From positions 1 through 34,748 of the forward strand of contig JAGWLR010000032.1 in assembly GCA_028864885.1 (NCBI GenBank): a DNA stretch of 34,748 bases. Direction: 5' to 3'. The position numbers and the translations under genes are program-made. Origin of the DNA: Burkholderiales bacterium. Lineage in GTDB: Bacteria > Pseudomonadota > Gammaproteobacteria > Burkholderiales > Burkholderiaceae_C. This document shows positions 7,357 through 15,542 of this stretch, in pieces (position 1 is the stretch's first letter; every line of letters begins with the position of its first letter). The notes under the pieces are model-generated. The model searched no databases. It saw nothing but the letters and a program-made list of their open reading frames with translations, and was not told where the DNA came from.

Positions 7357-8352
7357 ATGGGACGTAAATCAAGGGAAAAGAAGGTCCGGAAGCAACTCTT
7401 CAGCGGGGAGGCGCTCGCACTGCTTCGTCCTGCAAGGGCGACCGGAATTGGTCTGCAAGACATCTCGACGTTCAGGGCGTTTGACGAGTCCTATTCGTTG
7501 ACAAAGGTTCCGAAACTGTACAAGTACTTTGACGTTGATCGCCTGGTCAGCATGCTCAAGGCGCCATCGATACGGTTCACGCAGCCCGAGTACCTCAACG
7601 ATCCGTACGAATGTCATTTGACGCTGGACAGGCACGCCCTTACAGCCGACTATCGAGAGTTTCGCAAACGGCGCTCTCCTGGCATCAGCAATTCCGAGCT
7701 TGACAGTGCTGTCGAGGCTGCGGAGTCGCAGATCATCATTGATGCGCTCATCGGGTACCGACGACAGCGGGACAACCTCGGGGTTTTGTCCCTTTCTGAG
7801 GATCCGCTCCAACTTCTCATGTGGTCTCACTATGGAAGCGAGCATGCCGGCGTCTGCGTCGAGTTCGACGTTACGAAATTGATGCCGGACGTGGGAAACG
7901 TTCAGCCCGAACAACTTTCAATCTTGCGCCCGGTCCGATATACGCAACAGAAGGTCTCGGGGCTCCCGCGTCCGGACACAATCATTGAAGTCCTTACTAC
8001 TAAGTCAAATCATTGGTCCTACGAGCGCGAGTGGCGAATGGTTCGCACTCTCGACATGACGCGAAAGGTCAACGAGAGCATCCATGTCGTCGACTTTCCA
8101 ATCGAAGCGATCAAGGCCGTATACCTCGGAGCAAAGTTTCCTGCCGCTAGGCTGGGCGAGGTCACGAAGCTTGCCGAAGCTCAGGGTGGCAGTCACATCA
8201 ACTTCGTGAAGTTGTATATTGCACCGCATCGATTTGAGCTGCGGCAGACAACCCTGGAAAAATACGGATGGAAGCTCCTGCACCGGGAACATCACTTCGG
8301 GGAGGCAGCACATGAAGCGTTGGTATGTCTTCCGATGGACGACGATGCTTAA
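7357..8352 (+). CDS. DUF2971 family protein
   Basis: This 331-residue protein shows the conserved blocks of DUF2971: KLYKYF (about 54-58), IRFTQPEYLNDPYE (72-85), GVLSLSEDPLQLLMWSHYG (142-160), AGVCVEFD (164-171) and SNHWSYEREWRMV (217-229). The biochemical function of the family is not established to my knowledge; it is common in accessory and defence-rich regions. The N-terminus is basic (GRKSREKKVRKQ). The ATG has AGGA eight bases upstream. It stands alone, separated by about 190 bases from the HTH gene, and converges on the nuclease gene. GC content is low relative to the core genome. Confidence 0.8.
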   Translation: MGRKSREKKVRKQLFSGEALALLRPARATGIGLQDISTFRAFDESYSLTKVPKLYKYFDVDRLVSMLKAPSIRFTQPEYLNDPYECHLTLDRHALTADYREFRKRRSPGISNSELDSAVEAAESQIIIDALIGYRRQRDNLGVLSLSEDPLQLLMWSHYGSEHAGVCVEFDVTKLMPDVGNVQPEQLSILRPVRYTQQKVSGLPRPDTIIEVLTTKSNHWSYEREWRMVRTLDMTRKVNESIHVVDFPIEAIKAVYLGAKFPAARLGEVTKLAEAQGGSHINFVKLYIAPHRFELRQTTLEKYGWKLLHREHHFGEAAHEALVCLPMDDDA

Positions 8353-8613
8353 AAGCAGGTAGAAAATGGCAGAGAGTTCTCGAGCGGTGCATGCTCGCGG
8401 CGCGAAGTAGCCGACGAACGACCGTAATGGACCTCACTACGCTCATCCGACGGTAAGCGTCGAATGTCTGAGATCGCTGCTAAACCGACGTTCATTTGTT
8501 CTAAGCGAAAGACCACTGTTGGCAGAGACTGACATTTAGGACAGACTTCTATCGATCGGATGTCGATCCGTCACTTCGCTAAGGTGGATGCCCGTTTAGC
8601 AGCGGTAGCGGCC
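8353..8613. other. Intergenic region, no gene seen
   Basis: These 260 bases separate the convergent DUF2971 and nuclease genes. I find no open frame worth calling, no strong terminator and no clear repeat. Part of it (about 8440-8560) has the look of degenerate intergenic DNA left by earlier rearrangement, but that is only an impression. Confidence 0.3.
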
Positions 8614-9846
8614 CTACAGAAGTGGTCGCTGATTCGAGTCGCCAGATTGCTCGGCTGGCGATCCGACAGAAGAGTCTTTGCCCTGTTTGTTGGTTGACGT
8701 TGCAGGCTTTCCGTCAGGCGCCTTTGCGGAAGCTTCTGGCGGTCGAGGTTGATCAGCCGCCGCGTCATTTGAAGGAGCACAGATCGAGGCGGGTGGTTGC
8801 ACCGGCGCGCTGACGTCGACCACGATGGGCAGGGAACTGCGTTTGACACCGATGAAATCGGCGAAGACCCCAAGGATGGAGCGGGTCTCCAGACTCATGA
8901 CGAACCGCTTCGGATCCCCGGATGTATGGGCCGCTGCCTCGAGCTCCCGCGCAGCACTGAACAGGTGCTGTGCATGTTGCTCGCGCATAAAGTACTCTGC
9001 GATCACTTCCGCGCGAACCCCTTTGAGCCTTCTTTCCAGTTGCTGTCGCGCTTGGGCGGCAATGGCTTTGCCGTTCTGCATTCCTTCGGAAAGGGCTTCC
9101 AGTGCGGTCTGAATGCTGGCTTGGATCCTCCCGTCACCTGAGTCGCCAAAAATCACGCCGTTGATCAGACCTTCATGTCGAGTGTCCACGTCACTGAAGA
9201 CGAACCGTTCAAGGCCGATGTCCAATGCGACGCAAGCGATACCCGCCGACAACAGGGCGCACCGCAGCGCCACCTCGCGATGTTGGACCCGTACCTCGAC
9301 GCGCTCACCAAAGAACCTGAACGCGAACATTGCTCGGTTGAAAGCCGGGAAACCTGGGAGGCTCGCGACGGCAGACTTTGCATCTCCGAGGATGCGTAGC
9401 CAATCACCGTCCTGTTTGTGCCCTGGGTTTTGCTGAATCAAGTCCGCAAGTTCCTCCAGAGTCAGGCGCTCGTCAATGTCGAGTTTCTTGGCCAACTTGT
9501 CCAAGAAGTCTTTCGACAAGACTGCAATGTTTTGGGACTGAGCGAATCGAAGCAGGGACTGCGAGCTATCTGTGGTCGCAACGATGGCGCGATCGCACTT
9601 CATAACAGTCTGAAGTCCTTTCACCCACAGCACTCGTTCGAATGCCTTAGGGGACTTCTTGTTCTTGACGTCAACGATGGCCCGCACGCGCGTGGTTGCC
9701 GACTGCCGCGCGTACAACCAAGTGTCCAAGTCGGTCACATCGTGCTCTTCGTATTGGAACGGTACTGACCGTAGCGCAAAGAACCCCTGTCGCTCGAAGT
9801 ACGCGCGAACAAGCTCTTCCAATGCGGGTCCCTTTCCTGGTGCCAT
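8614..9846 (-). CDS. Predicted PD-(D/E)xK nuclease, second gene of a two-gene operon
   Basis: The product is 410 residues. Residues 5-120 read like a restriction-endonuclease-like fold: a first helix with glutamates (ALEELVRAYFERQGFFAL), the acidic residue in DVTDLDTWLY (Asp39 or Asp41), and the VDVKNKK strand giving the D-x-K pair Asp59/Lys61. A strand and helix follow (CDRAIVATTD). The middle is unrecognised and mostly helical; the last 65 residues are Pro/Ala/Ser-rich and probably disordered. I chose the ATG at 9844-9846 because it follows the upstream stop by one base (TGAGATG), giving tight coupling to the winged-helix gene. Nuclease activity is predicted from the motif only; a role in defence is speculative. 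Confidence 0.65.
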   Translation of the reverse strand: MAPGKGPALEELVRAYFERQGFFALRSVPFQYEEHDVTDLDTWLYARQSATTRVRAIVDVKNKKSPKAFERVLWVKGLQTVMKCDRAIVATTDSSQSLLRFAQSQNIAVLSKDFLDKLAKKLDIDERLTLEELADLIQQNPGHKQDGDWLRILGDAKSAVASLPGFPAFNRAMFAFRFFGERVEVRVQHREVALRCALLSAGIACVALDIGLERFVFSDVDTRHEGLINGVIFGDSGDGRIQASIQTALEALSEGMQNGKAIAAQARQQLERRLKGVRAEVIAEYFMREQHAQHLFSAARELEAAAHTSGDPKRFVMSLETRSILGVFADFIGVKRSSLPIVVDVSAPVQPPASICAPSNDAAADQPRPPEASAKAPDGKPATSTNKQGKDSSVGSPAEQSGDSNQRPLL

Positions 9847-9847
9847 C

Positions 9848-11113
9848 TCAGCCCCCACTGCGCAGGCGATCAAGCGCGCCCGTCACGAATGCTTTGTCTT
9901 GAAGCGTATGCCGCTCGCGAACCCGATGTCGGTTCTCGCTCGGGCCCTGGAAGTTGGTGGCTGGCGACCCGTCGAGAAGAAGCGCGTCGGTGGCGATGTT
10001 GTTGCCACGGATCAGCGCACGGGCCAACTCCCCCACATCCTTCTTCAGCAGTTTCATGGTGCAGCGTCCACCGCCCTTGTTTTCAAGTTGGACAACCTGT
10101 CGCTTCTCCAACTCTTTGTAGTCTTCCGCGATCGCACGCACGCCGTGCTGACCACCGACAGACATGCCGTTAATCAAGTTTCTGAGCAGAGCATCAGGCC
10201 AGGCAATGCTTCCTCGCGCGGCATCGCTGCGGGTCATGCCGTAAGTCAGAGACGCGAGCAATGCCTTCGCATCATCCACGGGATCGTCTTCGAACGGGCG
10301 TCCGTACTTCTGGAAAGCATCAGGAGATGTCAGATACCCCACCGCCTCAGTGCTGTTGCTGACTTCCAGCCTGTCAAAGAGGCCAACGCCCACGAGGCGC
10401 CGGTAGAGTTCATCGCCCAAGATGCTCGTCGCTTCGATGTCAGAGACGGCGCCGCGCTGCTTAATCTTGTCCTGCAGTTCGCTGAGCCGACTGCATTCGG
10501 CTGCGCTCAGCGCTTGCATCAAGTTGTATGCCTTGGAGGCGTACTTCGCGTCCCGAAATGTGTTGCTGTTAAATAGGATCTGGAAGCCCCGGTCCTCTGA
10601 CTGGTCCAGAATAGCAGCAGACCGACAGACGTCGATCAGCGATTCCATGTCCCTGGACGCGATCTTGTACTGATCGGAGATCTGCTGGGCGACAACTGCC
10701 CTTGCCTCGGGCTTCTCGGCGACCTTCTCTGAGAGATGAACGACCGCGCGCTCTTCAATTGAAGGGTTCGCGGCTTCGAAAATCCGGGCCGTCGCTTCCA
10801 AGACGCCCTCGGTGGTCGCGCCGATAACTGCAATATCGCCTGTCGCGGACACATCGATGCGCCCTTCGGCCTGCAGCGTTTTAAGACCCAGTTCGCGCGA
10901 CGCGCGATCAATATTGTTAAGGCGGCAGATGTCGGTGACAGTCGCGGAACTGACGACCGGCGTTCGACCATCCAGGGAGCTGCGACGCAGCAGGTTGTAG
11001 AGCCGTCCTGTACGACCCGCGTACTGGATGTTCTCCAAGCGTCCTACGCCACTGACCGCGTCCAAGCTCTTGGACTGTGCAAGCAGCCAAGCGCCTCTAG
11101 TTTTATCGTCCAT
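9848..11113 (-). CDS. Double winged-helix protein, first gene of a two-gene operon
   Basis: I do not recognise the family of this 421-residue protein. Two winged-helix-like segments are visible: residues 55-98 (VTDICRLNNIDRASRELGLK followed by an EGRIDVS wing) and about 324-370 (AEDYKELEKRQVVQLENKG). The centre is helical (SKAYNLMQALSAAECSRLSE, ELYRRLVGVGLFDRL). There is no signal peptide or membrane segment. I chose the ATG at 11111-11113 because GGAG lies eight bases upstream; a GTG six codons earlier (11131) is possible. It is immediately followed by the predicted nuclease gene, so it may recognise nucleic acid or regulate and target the nuclease. Confidence 0.6.
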   Translation of the reverse strand: MDDKTRGAWLLAQSKSLDAVSGVGRLENIQYAGRTGRLYNLLRRSSLDGRTPVVSSATVTDICRLNNIDRASRELGLKTLQAEGRIDVSATGDIAVIGATTEGVLEATARIFEAANPSIEERAVVHLSEKVAEKPEARAVVAQQISDQYKIASRDMESLIDVCRSAAILDQSEDRGFQILFNSNTFRDAKYASKAYNLMQALSAAECSRLSELQDKIKQRGAVSDIEATSILGDELYRRLVGVGLFDRLEVSNSTEAVGYLTSPDAFQKYGRPFEDDPVDDAKALLASLTYGMTRSDAARGSIAWPDALLRNLINGMSVGGQHGVRAIAEDYKELEKRQVVQLENKGGGRCTMKLLKKDVGELARALIRGNNIATDALLLDGSPATNFQGPSENRHRVRERHTLQDKAFVTGALDRLRSGG

Positions 11114-11131
11114 CCAACGTGCTCCATGCAC

Positions 11132-11558
11132 TTCTCTTTGTACCGACTAATATGCCACAGGGGGCGGACGCTCTGTGTCGATTCGGCGACTCCTACGCCT
11201 CGCCTAGCGCTGCACTCGCGTCACGCGCAACGGGCCGCTTTTAGCGTATCGCAGCCGCTGATGACCCAAGCCGCGAACGTCTCACATCAGCCTATAGCGG
11301 GCATTTCAAGTCAGCGTTATACGAGCGCACTTGGCCAAAGTTTTAAGGCCAGGAGCCTCGCCATTGCCCAAGTGTTTCCAGCAGGTGGCGGTACCAAGTC
11401 AATCCCACTGCCTGTCGTTGGCCCCCCCGGGCAGGGGTTATCGATAGTAACAACCAAGGGTTGCTCCCGAAACTAAAACAGGTGCGTCTTCCGCGGCGCC
11501 AAAGTTCGCGAATCGAAATAGTTGCCCAATGGTCATTTCGGTACCCGAGGTTAAAGAC
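11132..11558. other. Gene-free stretch at the island end
   Basis: This stretch runs from the start of the winged-helix gene to the repeat array beside the tRNA genes. The short open frames in it lack family features and good ribosome-binding sites. It must hold the promoter of the two-gene operon (upstream, on the right), but I see no convincing consensus boxes. It may be remnant DNA of the integration event. Confidence 0.4.
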
Positions 11559-11602
11559 GTGGGCACAACTTGGGCACGCGGTGGGCACAGGACGGGCACA
11601 GA
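11559..11602. repeat. Four tandem 11-base repeats with a GGGCAC core
   Basis: GGGCAC occurs at 11561, 11572, 11583 and 11594, exactly every 11 bases; the units are GTGGGCACAAC, TTGGGCACGCG, GTGGGCACAGG and ACGGGCACAGA. The array abuts the terminator behind a tRNA-fMet gene, where integrating elements commonly insert. An integrase arm-site array is the likeliest reading. A remnant of an integrase 3' end is an alternative. Confidence 0.7.
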
Positions 11603-11606
11603 CGAA

Positions 11607-11636
11607 AAAAAGCCCCTCAAGATTGAGGGGCTTTTT
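11607..11636. terminator. Intrinsic terminator downstream of tRNA-fMet
   Basis: AAAAAGCCCCTCA (11607-11619) pairs perfectly with TGAGGGGCTTTTT (11624-11636) around a four-base loop. The A and T tracts allow it to work in both directions. On the minus strand it lies five bases past the CCA end of the tRNA, so it should end the tRNA-fMet transcript. Confidence 0.9.
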
Positions 11637-11641
11637 GATGA

Positions 11642-11718
<77 letters not shown>

Positions 11719-11738
11719 CCAGATGCGGTGTTCCGGTT

Positions 11739-11752
11739 GATGTGGGCACATC
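11739..11752. repeat. Palindrome between the two tRNA-fMet genes
   Basis: GATGTG-GG-CACATC is a perfect palindrome with 6-base arms and a 2-base centre. It contains a fifth GGGCAC core, matching the array at 11559-11602. Its role, in tRNA processing or protein binding, is unknown. Confidence 0.4.
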
Positions 11753-11802
11753 AGGGCCGGATGGGAAAAGGTCATCGATGAAGAGGCCAATTTCCTGAAA
11801 TG

Positions 11803-11879
<77 letters not shown>

Positions 11880-11956
11880 TCAGAGACATAGATTGTTGCA
11901 CGAAATCAGGGCAGGCGTCTAGTGCTTATGGAATTTACTTTGGTGAAGGGGCTTTC

Positions 11957-12190
11957 GTGTCCAATAGCGCCATGGATGAATCAAACCGCACCGACAGGCG
12001 CCTGATGGATCTGGAAGTGAAAGCCAGCTTTCTGGAGGACTTGGTCGAAGACCTCAACAAGCTCGTCATTTCGCAGCAGCAGCAACTGGATGTCCTGCTG
12101 CGCGAGGTCAAGGCCCTGCGTGAGCAGTTGCCTGAGCCCGGGCAATCGACTTTCCGCAGCTTGCGTGACGAGCTCCCGCCCCATTACTGA
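11957..12190 (+). CDS. slyX: SlyX family protein
   Basis: This small protein (77 residues from the GTG, 72 from the ATG at 11972) is predicted to form a coiled coil: RRLMDLEVKASFLEDLVEDL, then NKLVISQQQQLDVLLREV, ending in DELPPHY. This is the SlyX pattern. SlyX has no well-defined function despite its original link to lysis phenotypes. GAAGGGG lies five bases before the GTG at 11957, which favours that start; the ATG has no good ribosome-binding site. It converges on the membrane-protein gene with a seven-base gap. Confidence 0.8.
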   Translation: MSNSAMDESNRTDRRLMDLEVKASFLEDLVEDLNKLVISQQQQLDVLLREVKALREQLPEPGQSTFRSLRDELPPHY

Positions 12191-12197
12191 TGACAGA

Positions 12198-14039
12198 TTA
12201 CGCAGACGTGCGGGCCGCAGGTTCCAGCAAGGTGCCGCAAGCCGAGCAAAAACGTGCCTCTGGTAGCACCTTGCCCCCGCAGGCGTGGCAAAACCGCGGG
12301 GTGGTAGGGGGCTGTACAGCAGCGGCTTCCAGTGCAGGCGTAGCGTCGGGCAACACCATGCTCAAGCCGGCCATGGCTGGGGGCGATGCTTGGGCCAGCA
12401 CATTTTCTGCCTGACCCAGTGCATTCAAACGTGCATGGTCTTCAGCCGATGTGGGTGCCACCAACATGCTTTGCGACTGGCCAAAAGCGCTGAGGTGATC
12501 GGCCAGGGCTTGCGCCTCGGCCTCGGTTGAAAACAGGGCCGTGACCTGACGGGCGGCATCTTTGCCGAAAGCCACGCTTTCGACGCGGGCGCGCCAGACG
12601 CGCAGGGTCATGGCCTCAACCCGGGTGATCTGGCTTTCGGTTTGCAAGCGAGACGTCAGCATGTTGTGGCCCGTGCCAACTTTGCTGGTTTGGTAGGTGC
12701 CATTGATTTCCACCCATTGCACGATGGATTCGAAATCGAAGCGACCCCACAGTTCGTGCGAGGCGCGCTGACAAAACACGGCCACCAGGATCAGGATGAT
12801 GGCGGTGCCCGCTGTGCTGTAGTGGTTGATGGCAGCCAGGCGACCATCGAAATGCGCCGCGAAGTACAGCACCAGAATCAAGGCCAGGGCAACCAGGCCC
12901 GTCGCATACAGGTCAAGGGCCACGATCCAGCGGTGGCGGTTCGAATGCCATGCCGCAGTCAGCGAAGGGGCCGCGCTCGATTTGATGGGCATGGGCTGGC
13001 TTTCTTCCAAAAACTCACCCTGAAATGACCCCGTGGGCTGATCCTGCGGCAATTGGGGCTCGATGCGGATGTAGCGGCGGTTGGGGATCTTCTCGGTCCA
13101 TTGATCTTGCAACTGACGCTCCAGCTCATCCATCAGTTGATTGGGCGGGCAATTGATCGACAGCCGGCGTTGCACGCTGCTGGTCTGGGTGCGCGGGGGC
13201 GTCTCGACCTGATGCAAGATGGCCAGCACCACCAGGATCGCAGCAACCAAGCCCGTGCACAGCAGCACCAGCGTTTGGGTGGTGAGCGACAGCCCCGCCA
13301 AGCTGGGAAGGGCTGGAGCCAACAAGCCAATGGCGACCGGGCCCAAGATGGCGCCGGCCACCAAGGCCACCACGCTTTGCACGTTCAAGGTGGCGGTGCG
13401 GTTCGAGATCAGCGGGCGAAACAGGTAAGCCACCGCAAAGACAAAGTAGACCAGGCTCAGCCAGGGGCGTTGTTCGGGTTGGCGCACCAGCCCATAAGCC
13501 ACTTCGAAGCTCAGCAAAGTGATGAGCATGGCGCCCAGGTTGAAGAAGTGGGTGCGCGCCAGTTCTTGCAAGCGCATCGGCGCCGTGATCAGGTGGGGCA
13601 CCCAGTGATACAGCAGACCATTGAGGGGGCCTTGCGGTTCGGGGTACACCAGCACACCTTGCTTGAGCATGTCTTTGATGTGATCGGTTTCATGGCCGTT
13701 GCCAGAGGCCCCCTGGGGCAGTTCACGCACCACCCCAACCTGGCCTTGCGGCGTGACAAACGACAACGAAGCAGGGCGCCCGCGCCCGAAGAAAAATCGC
13801 AAACGTGAGGCCACAGCCGACGCGGCGGTCAGCCCGGCCAGCAACAGGCCGATGCCAATGAGCACCGGCACCAGCCCGGTCATGGCCTCATGCGCCAGCC
13901 AGGATTGCCGCCCCTTCCACAAACAAAAGAGGGAACCGATCAGCAGCATCACGCTACAAACCCCCAGCAGCTGGTTTTGCACGCGGTAAGGGTTGGGTAG
14001 TTCGAGTTGTTTCCCTTCCGAGCTGTAGTCGTAACTCAT
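12198..14039 (-). CDS. Polytopic membrane protein with a C-terminal zinc ribbon
   Basis: This 613-residue protein is not one I recognise. About eight hydrophobic segments are visible: roughly residues 25-42, 54-76, 168-186, 196-214, 222-246, 252-275, 386-408 and 418-438. A soluble loop of about 110 residues separates the sixth and seventh. The C-terminal domain ends in a double-cysteine zinc ribbon (CHACGGKVLPEARFCSACG). Soluble parts and the ribbon presumably lie in the cytoplasm. It is transcribed divergently from the MaoC-Pta gene across 111 bases. It could be a scaffold or sensor, but nothing in the sequence fixes a function. Confidence 0.75.
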   Translation of the reverse strand: MSYDYSSEGKQLELPNPYRVQNQLLGVCSVMLLIGSLFCLWKGRQSWLAHEAMTGLVPVLIGIGLLLAGLTAASAVASRLRFFFGRGRPASLSFVTPQGQVGVVRELPQGASGNGHETDHIKDMLKQGVLVYPEPQGPLNGLLYHWVPHLITAPMRLQELARTHFFNLGAMLITLLSFEVAYGLVRQPEQRPWLSLVYFVFAVAYLFRPLISNRTATLNVQSVVALVAGAILGPVAIGLLAPALPSLAGLSLTTQTLVLLCTGLVAAILVVLAILHQVETPPRTQTSSVQRRLSINCPPNQLMDELERQLQDQWTEKIPNRRYIRIEPQLPQDQPTGSFQGEFLEESQPMPIKSSAAPSLTAAWHSNRHRWIVALDLYATGLVALALILVLYFAAHFDGRLAAINHYSTAGTAIILILVAVFCQRASHELWGRFDFESIVQWVEINGTYQTSKVGTGHNMLTSRLQTESQITRVEAMTLRVWRARVESVAFGKDAARQVTALFSTEAEAQALADHLSAFGQSQSMLVAPTSAEDHARLNALGQAENVLAQASPPAMAGLSMVLPDATPALEAAAVQPPTTPRFCHACGGKVLPEARFCSACGTLLEPAARTSA

Positions 14040-14150
14040 GGCGCGATGTTTTGTTTGTGATCAAGAAAAGCCGATCCTAACGCTGCGGCATGTCGCAATC
14101 GTCATATGCTGGCGGCATGATCAGTCAATTGAATGATTTTCGGGTGAGCG

Positions 14151-15542
14151 ATGACCTCCTATACCAATCTGACCTTTGACGAAATCGAGGTGGGTGCCAG
14201 CCTGTCCGTGTTGCACACGGTGACACGTGACGAGGTGACCCTGCTGTCGCTGGTATCTGGGGATGCAGCTGCCCTCAGTCAGGATGAACCCTCGCGCGAG
14301 GCTTGCGACACTTGGTGCGAAGGCGTGGGGGCCGAAGCGCTGATCCATGGCGTGCTCAAGCGCCGCCTGCCGGGGCCGGGAACCCGCATCCTGGCGCACG
14401 ACATGCGCTACGACCACGACGTGCAGGTGGGCGACGAGCTCAATGCCACGATCCGCGTCGACAGTAAGCAAGCGCCCAATGTGCTGGTGCTGGCGTGTGA
14501 GGTGCTGCGTGGCCACGACAAGGTGCTGCGGGGCACCGTGACGGTGGCAGCACCCACGAAGCATATGACGGTCAGCCAGGTCGATACTCCGGCCGTCATG
14601 CTTCGGCGCAACGATGTGTTCGGCAAGTTGATGCGTGCTTGTGAGGGGGCCAAGCCCATTCCTTGTGCGGTTGTGCACCCATGTGATCATGATTCCTTGA
14701 TGGGGGCCATTGAGGCCGCCCGCCATGGCCTGATCGAGCCGGTGCTGGTGGGGCCGCAAGCCAAGATCCAGGCGGTGGCGGATGCCGCTGGGGTCGATTT
14801 GAGCGCGTACCGCCTGGTCTCGACTGAGCACAGCCATGCCGCTGCCGAACAAGCGGTGGCCTTGGCCAAGGAGGGTGAAGTGCAAGCCCTCATGAAGGGC
14901 AGTTTGCACACCGATGAATTGATGGGGGCCGTGGTATCGGCCTCGTCGGGCTTGCGCACCGCGCGTCGCGTCAGCCATGTTTTTGTGATGGACGTGCCGG
15001 CCTATCCGCGCATGCTGTTGGTCACCGATGCCGCCATCAACATCGCGCCGGGCATTCGGGACAAGATGGACATCGTGCAAAACGCCATCGACTTGGCCCA
15101 TGTGCTGGGCGTGCCCAATCCTAAGGTGGCGGTGTTGGCTGCCGTTGAAACAGTCAACCCCGAGATGTCGGCCACGATCGACGCGGCCATGTTGTGCAAG
15201 ATGGCTGATCGGGGGCAGATCACGGGCGGTTTGGTTGATGGCCCCTTGGCCTTTGACAATGCCGTGAGCCCTGAGGCCGCCCGCACCAAACACATCGTGT
15301 CCTCGGTGGCGGGGGAAGCCGACATCCTGATGGTTCCCAACATCGAGGCGGGCAACATGGTGGCCAAGCAGTTGCAGTATCTGGCTGGTGCTGACAGCGC
15401 GGGCATCGTGTTGGGGGCCCGTGTGCCCATCGTTCTCACCAGCCGGGCCGATTCGGTTCGCAGTCGCCTGGCTTCGGCAGCAGTGCTCAAGCTGCTGGCG
15501 CAGGCTCAAAGTGGCAACCCTGCCAACAAGGGGCAGCCATGA
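14151..15542 (+). CDS. MaoC-like hydratase / phosphate acetyl(butyryl)transferase fusion
   Basis: This 463-residue protein matches the bifunctional enoyl-CoA hydratase/phosphate acetyltransferase architecture. Residues about 10-140 form a MaoC-like hot-dog domain; residues about 155-455 form the PTA/PTB domain that exchanges CoA for phosphate on acyl-CoA (GLIEPVLVGP, ALMKGSLHTDELMGAVV, DAAINIAPG, NIEAGNMVAKQL). It overlaps ackA by four bases (ATGA), so acyl-phosphate made here feeds the kinase. GGTGAG precedes the ATG closely. The MaoC domain's exact activity in this fusion is uncertain. Confidence 0.9.
   Translation: MTSYTNLTFDEIEVGASLSVLHTVTRDEVTLLSLVSGDAAALSQDEPSREACDTWCEGVGAEALIHGVLKRRLPGPGTRILAHDMRYDHDVQVGDELNATIRVDSKQAPNVLVLACEVLRGHDKVLRGTVTVAAPTKHMTVSQVDTPAVMLRRNDVFGKLMRACEGAKPIPCAVVHPCDHDSLMGAIEAARHGLIEPVLVGPQAKIQAVADAAGVDLSAYRLVSTEHSHAAAEQAVALAKEGEVQALMKGSLHTDELMGAVVSASSGLRTARRVSHVFVMDVPAYPRMLLVTDAAINIAPGIRDKMDIVQNAIDLAHVLGVPNPKVAVLAAVETVNPEMSATIDAAMLCKMADRGQITGGLVDGPLAFDNAVSPEAARTKHIVSSVAGEADILMVPNIEAGNMVAKQLQYLAGADSAGIVLGARVPIVLTSRADSVRSRLASAAVLKLLAQAQSGNPANKGQP

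Noticed and set aside
8440-8560. Possible integron attC site or CRISPR-like repeat
   Set aside because: No paired core sites, no regularly spaced identical repeats, and no cas or integron integrase genes in the window.
11126-11476. 116-residue plus-strand frame in the gene-free stretch
   Set aside because: Unusual composition, no ribosome-binding site, no domain. It starts inside the upstream end of the winged-helix gene region.
14121-15509. Long antisense open frame (462 residues) opposite the MaoC-Pta gene
   Set aside because: It is the GC-rich shadow of a well-conserved gene, His/Gln-rich with no family motif.
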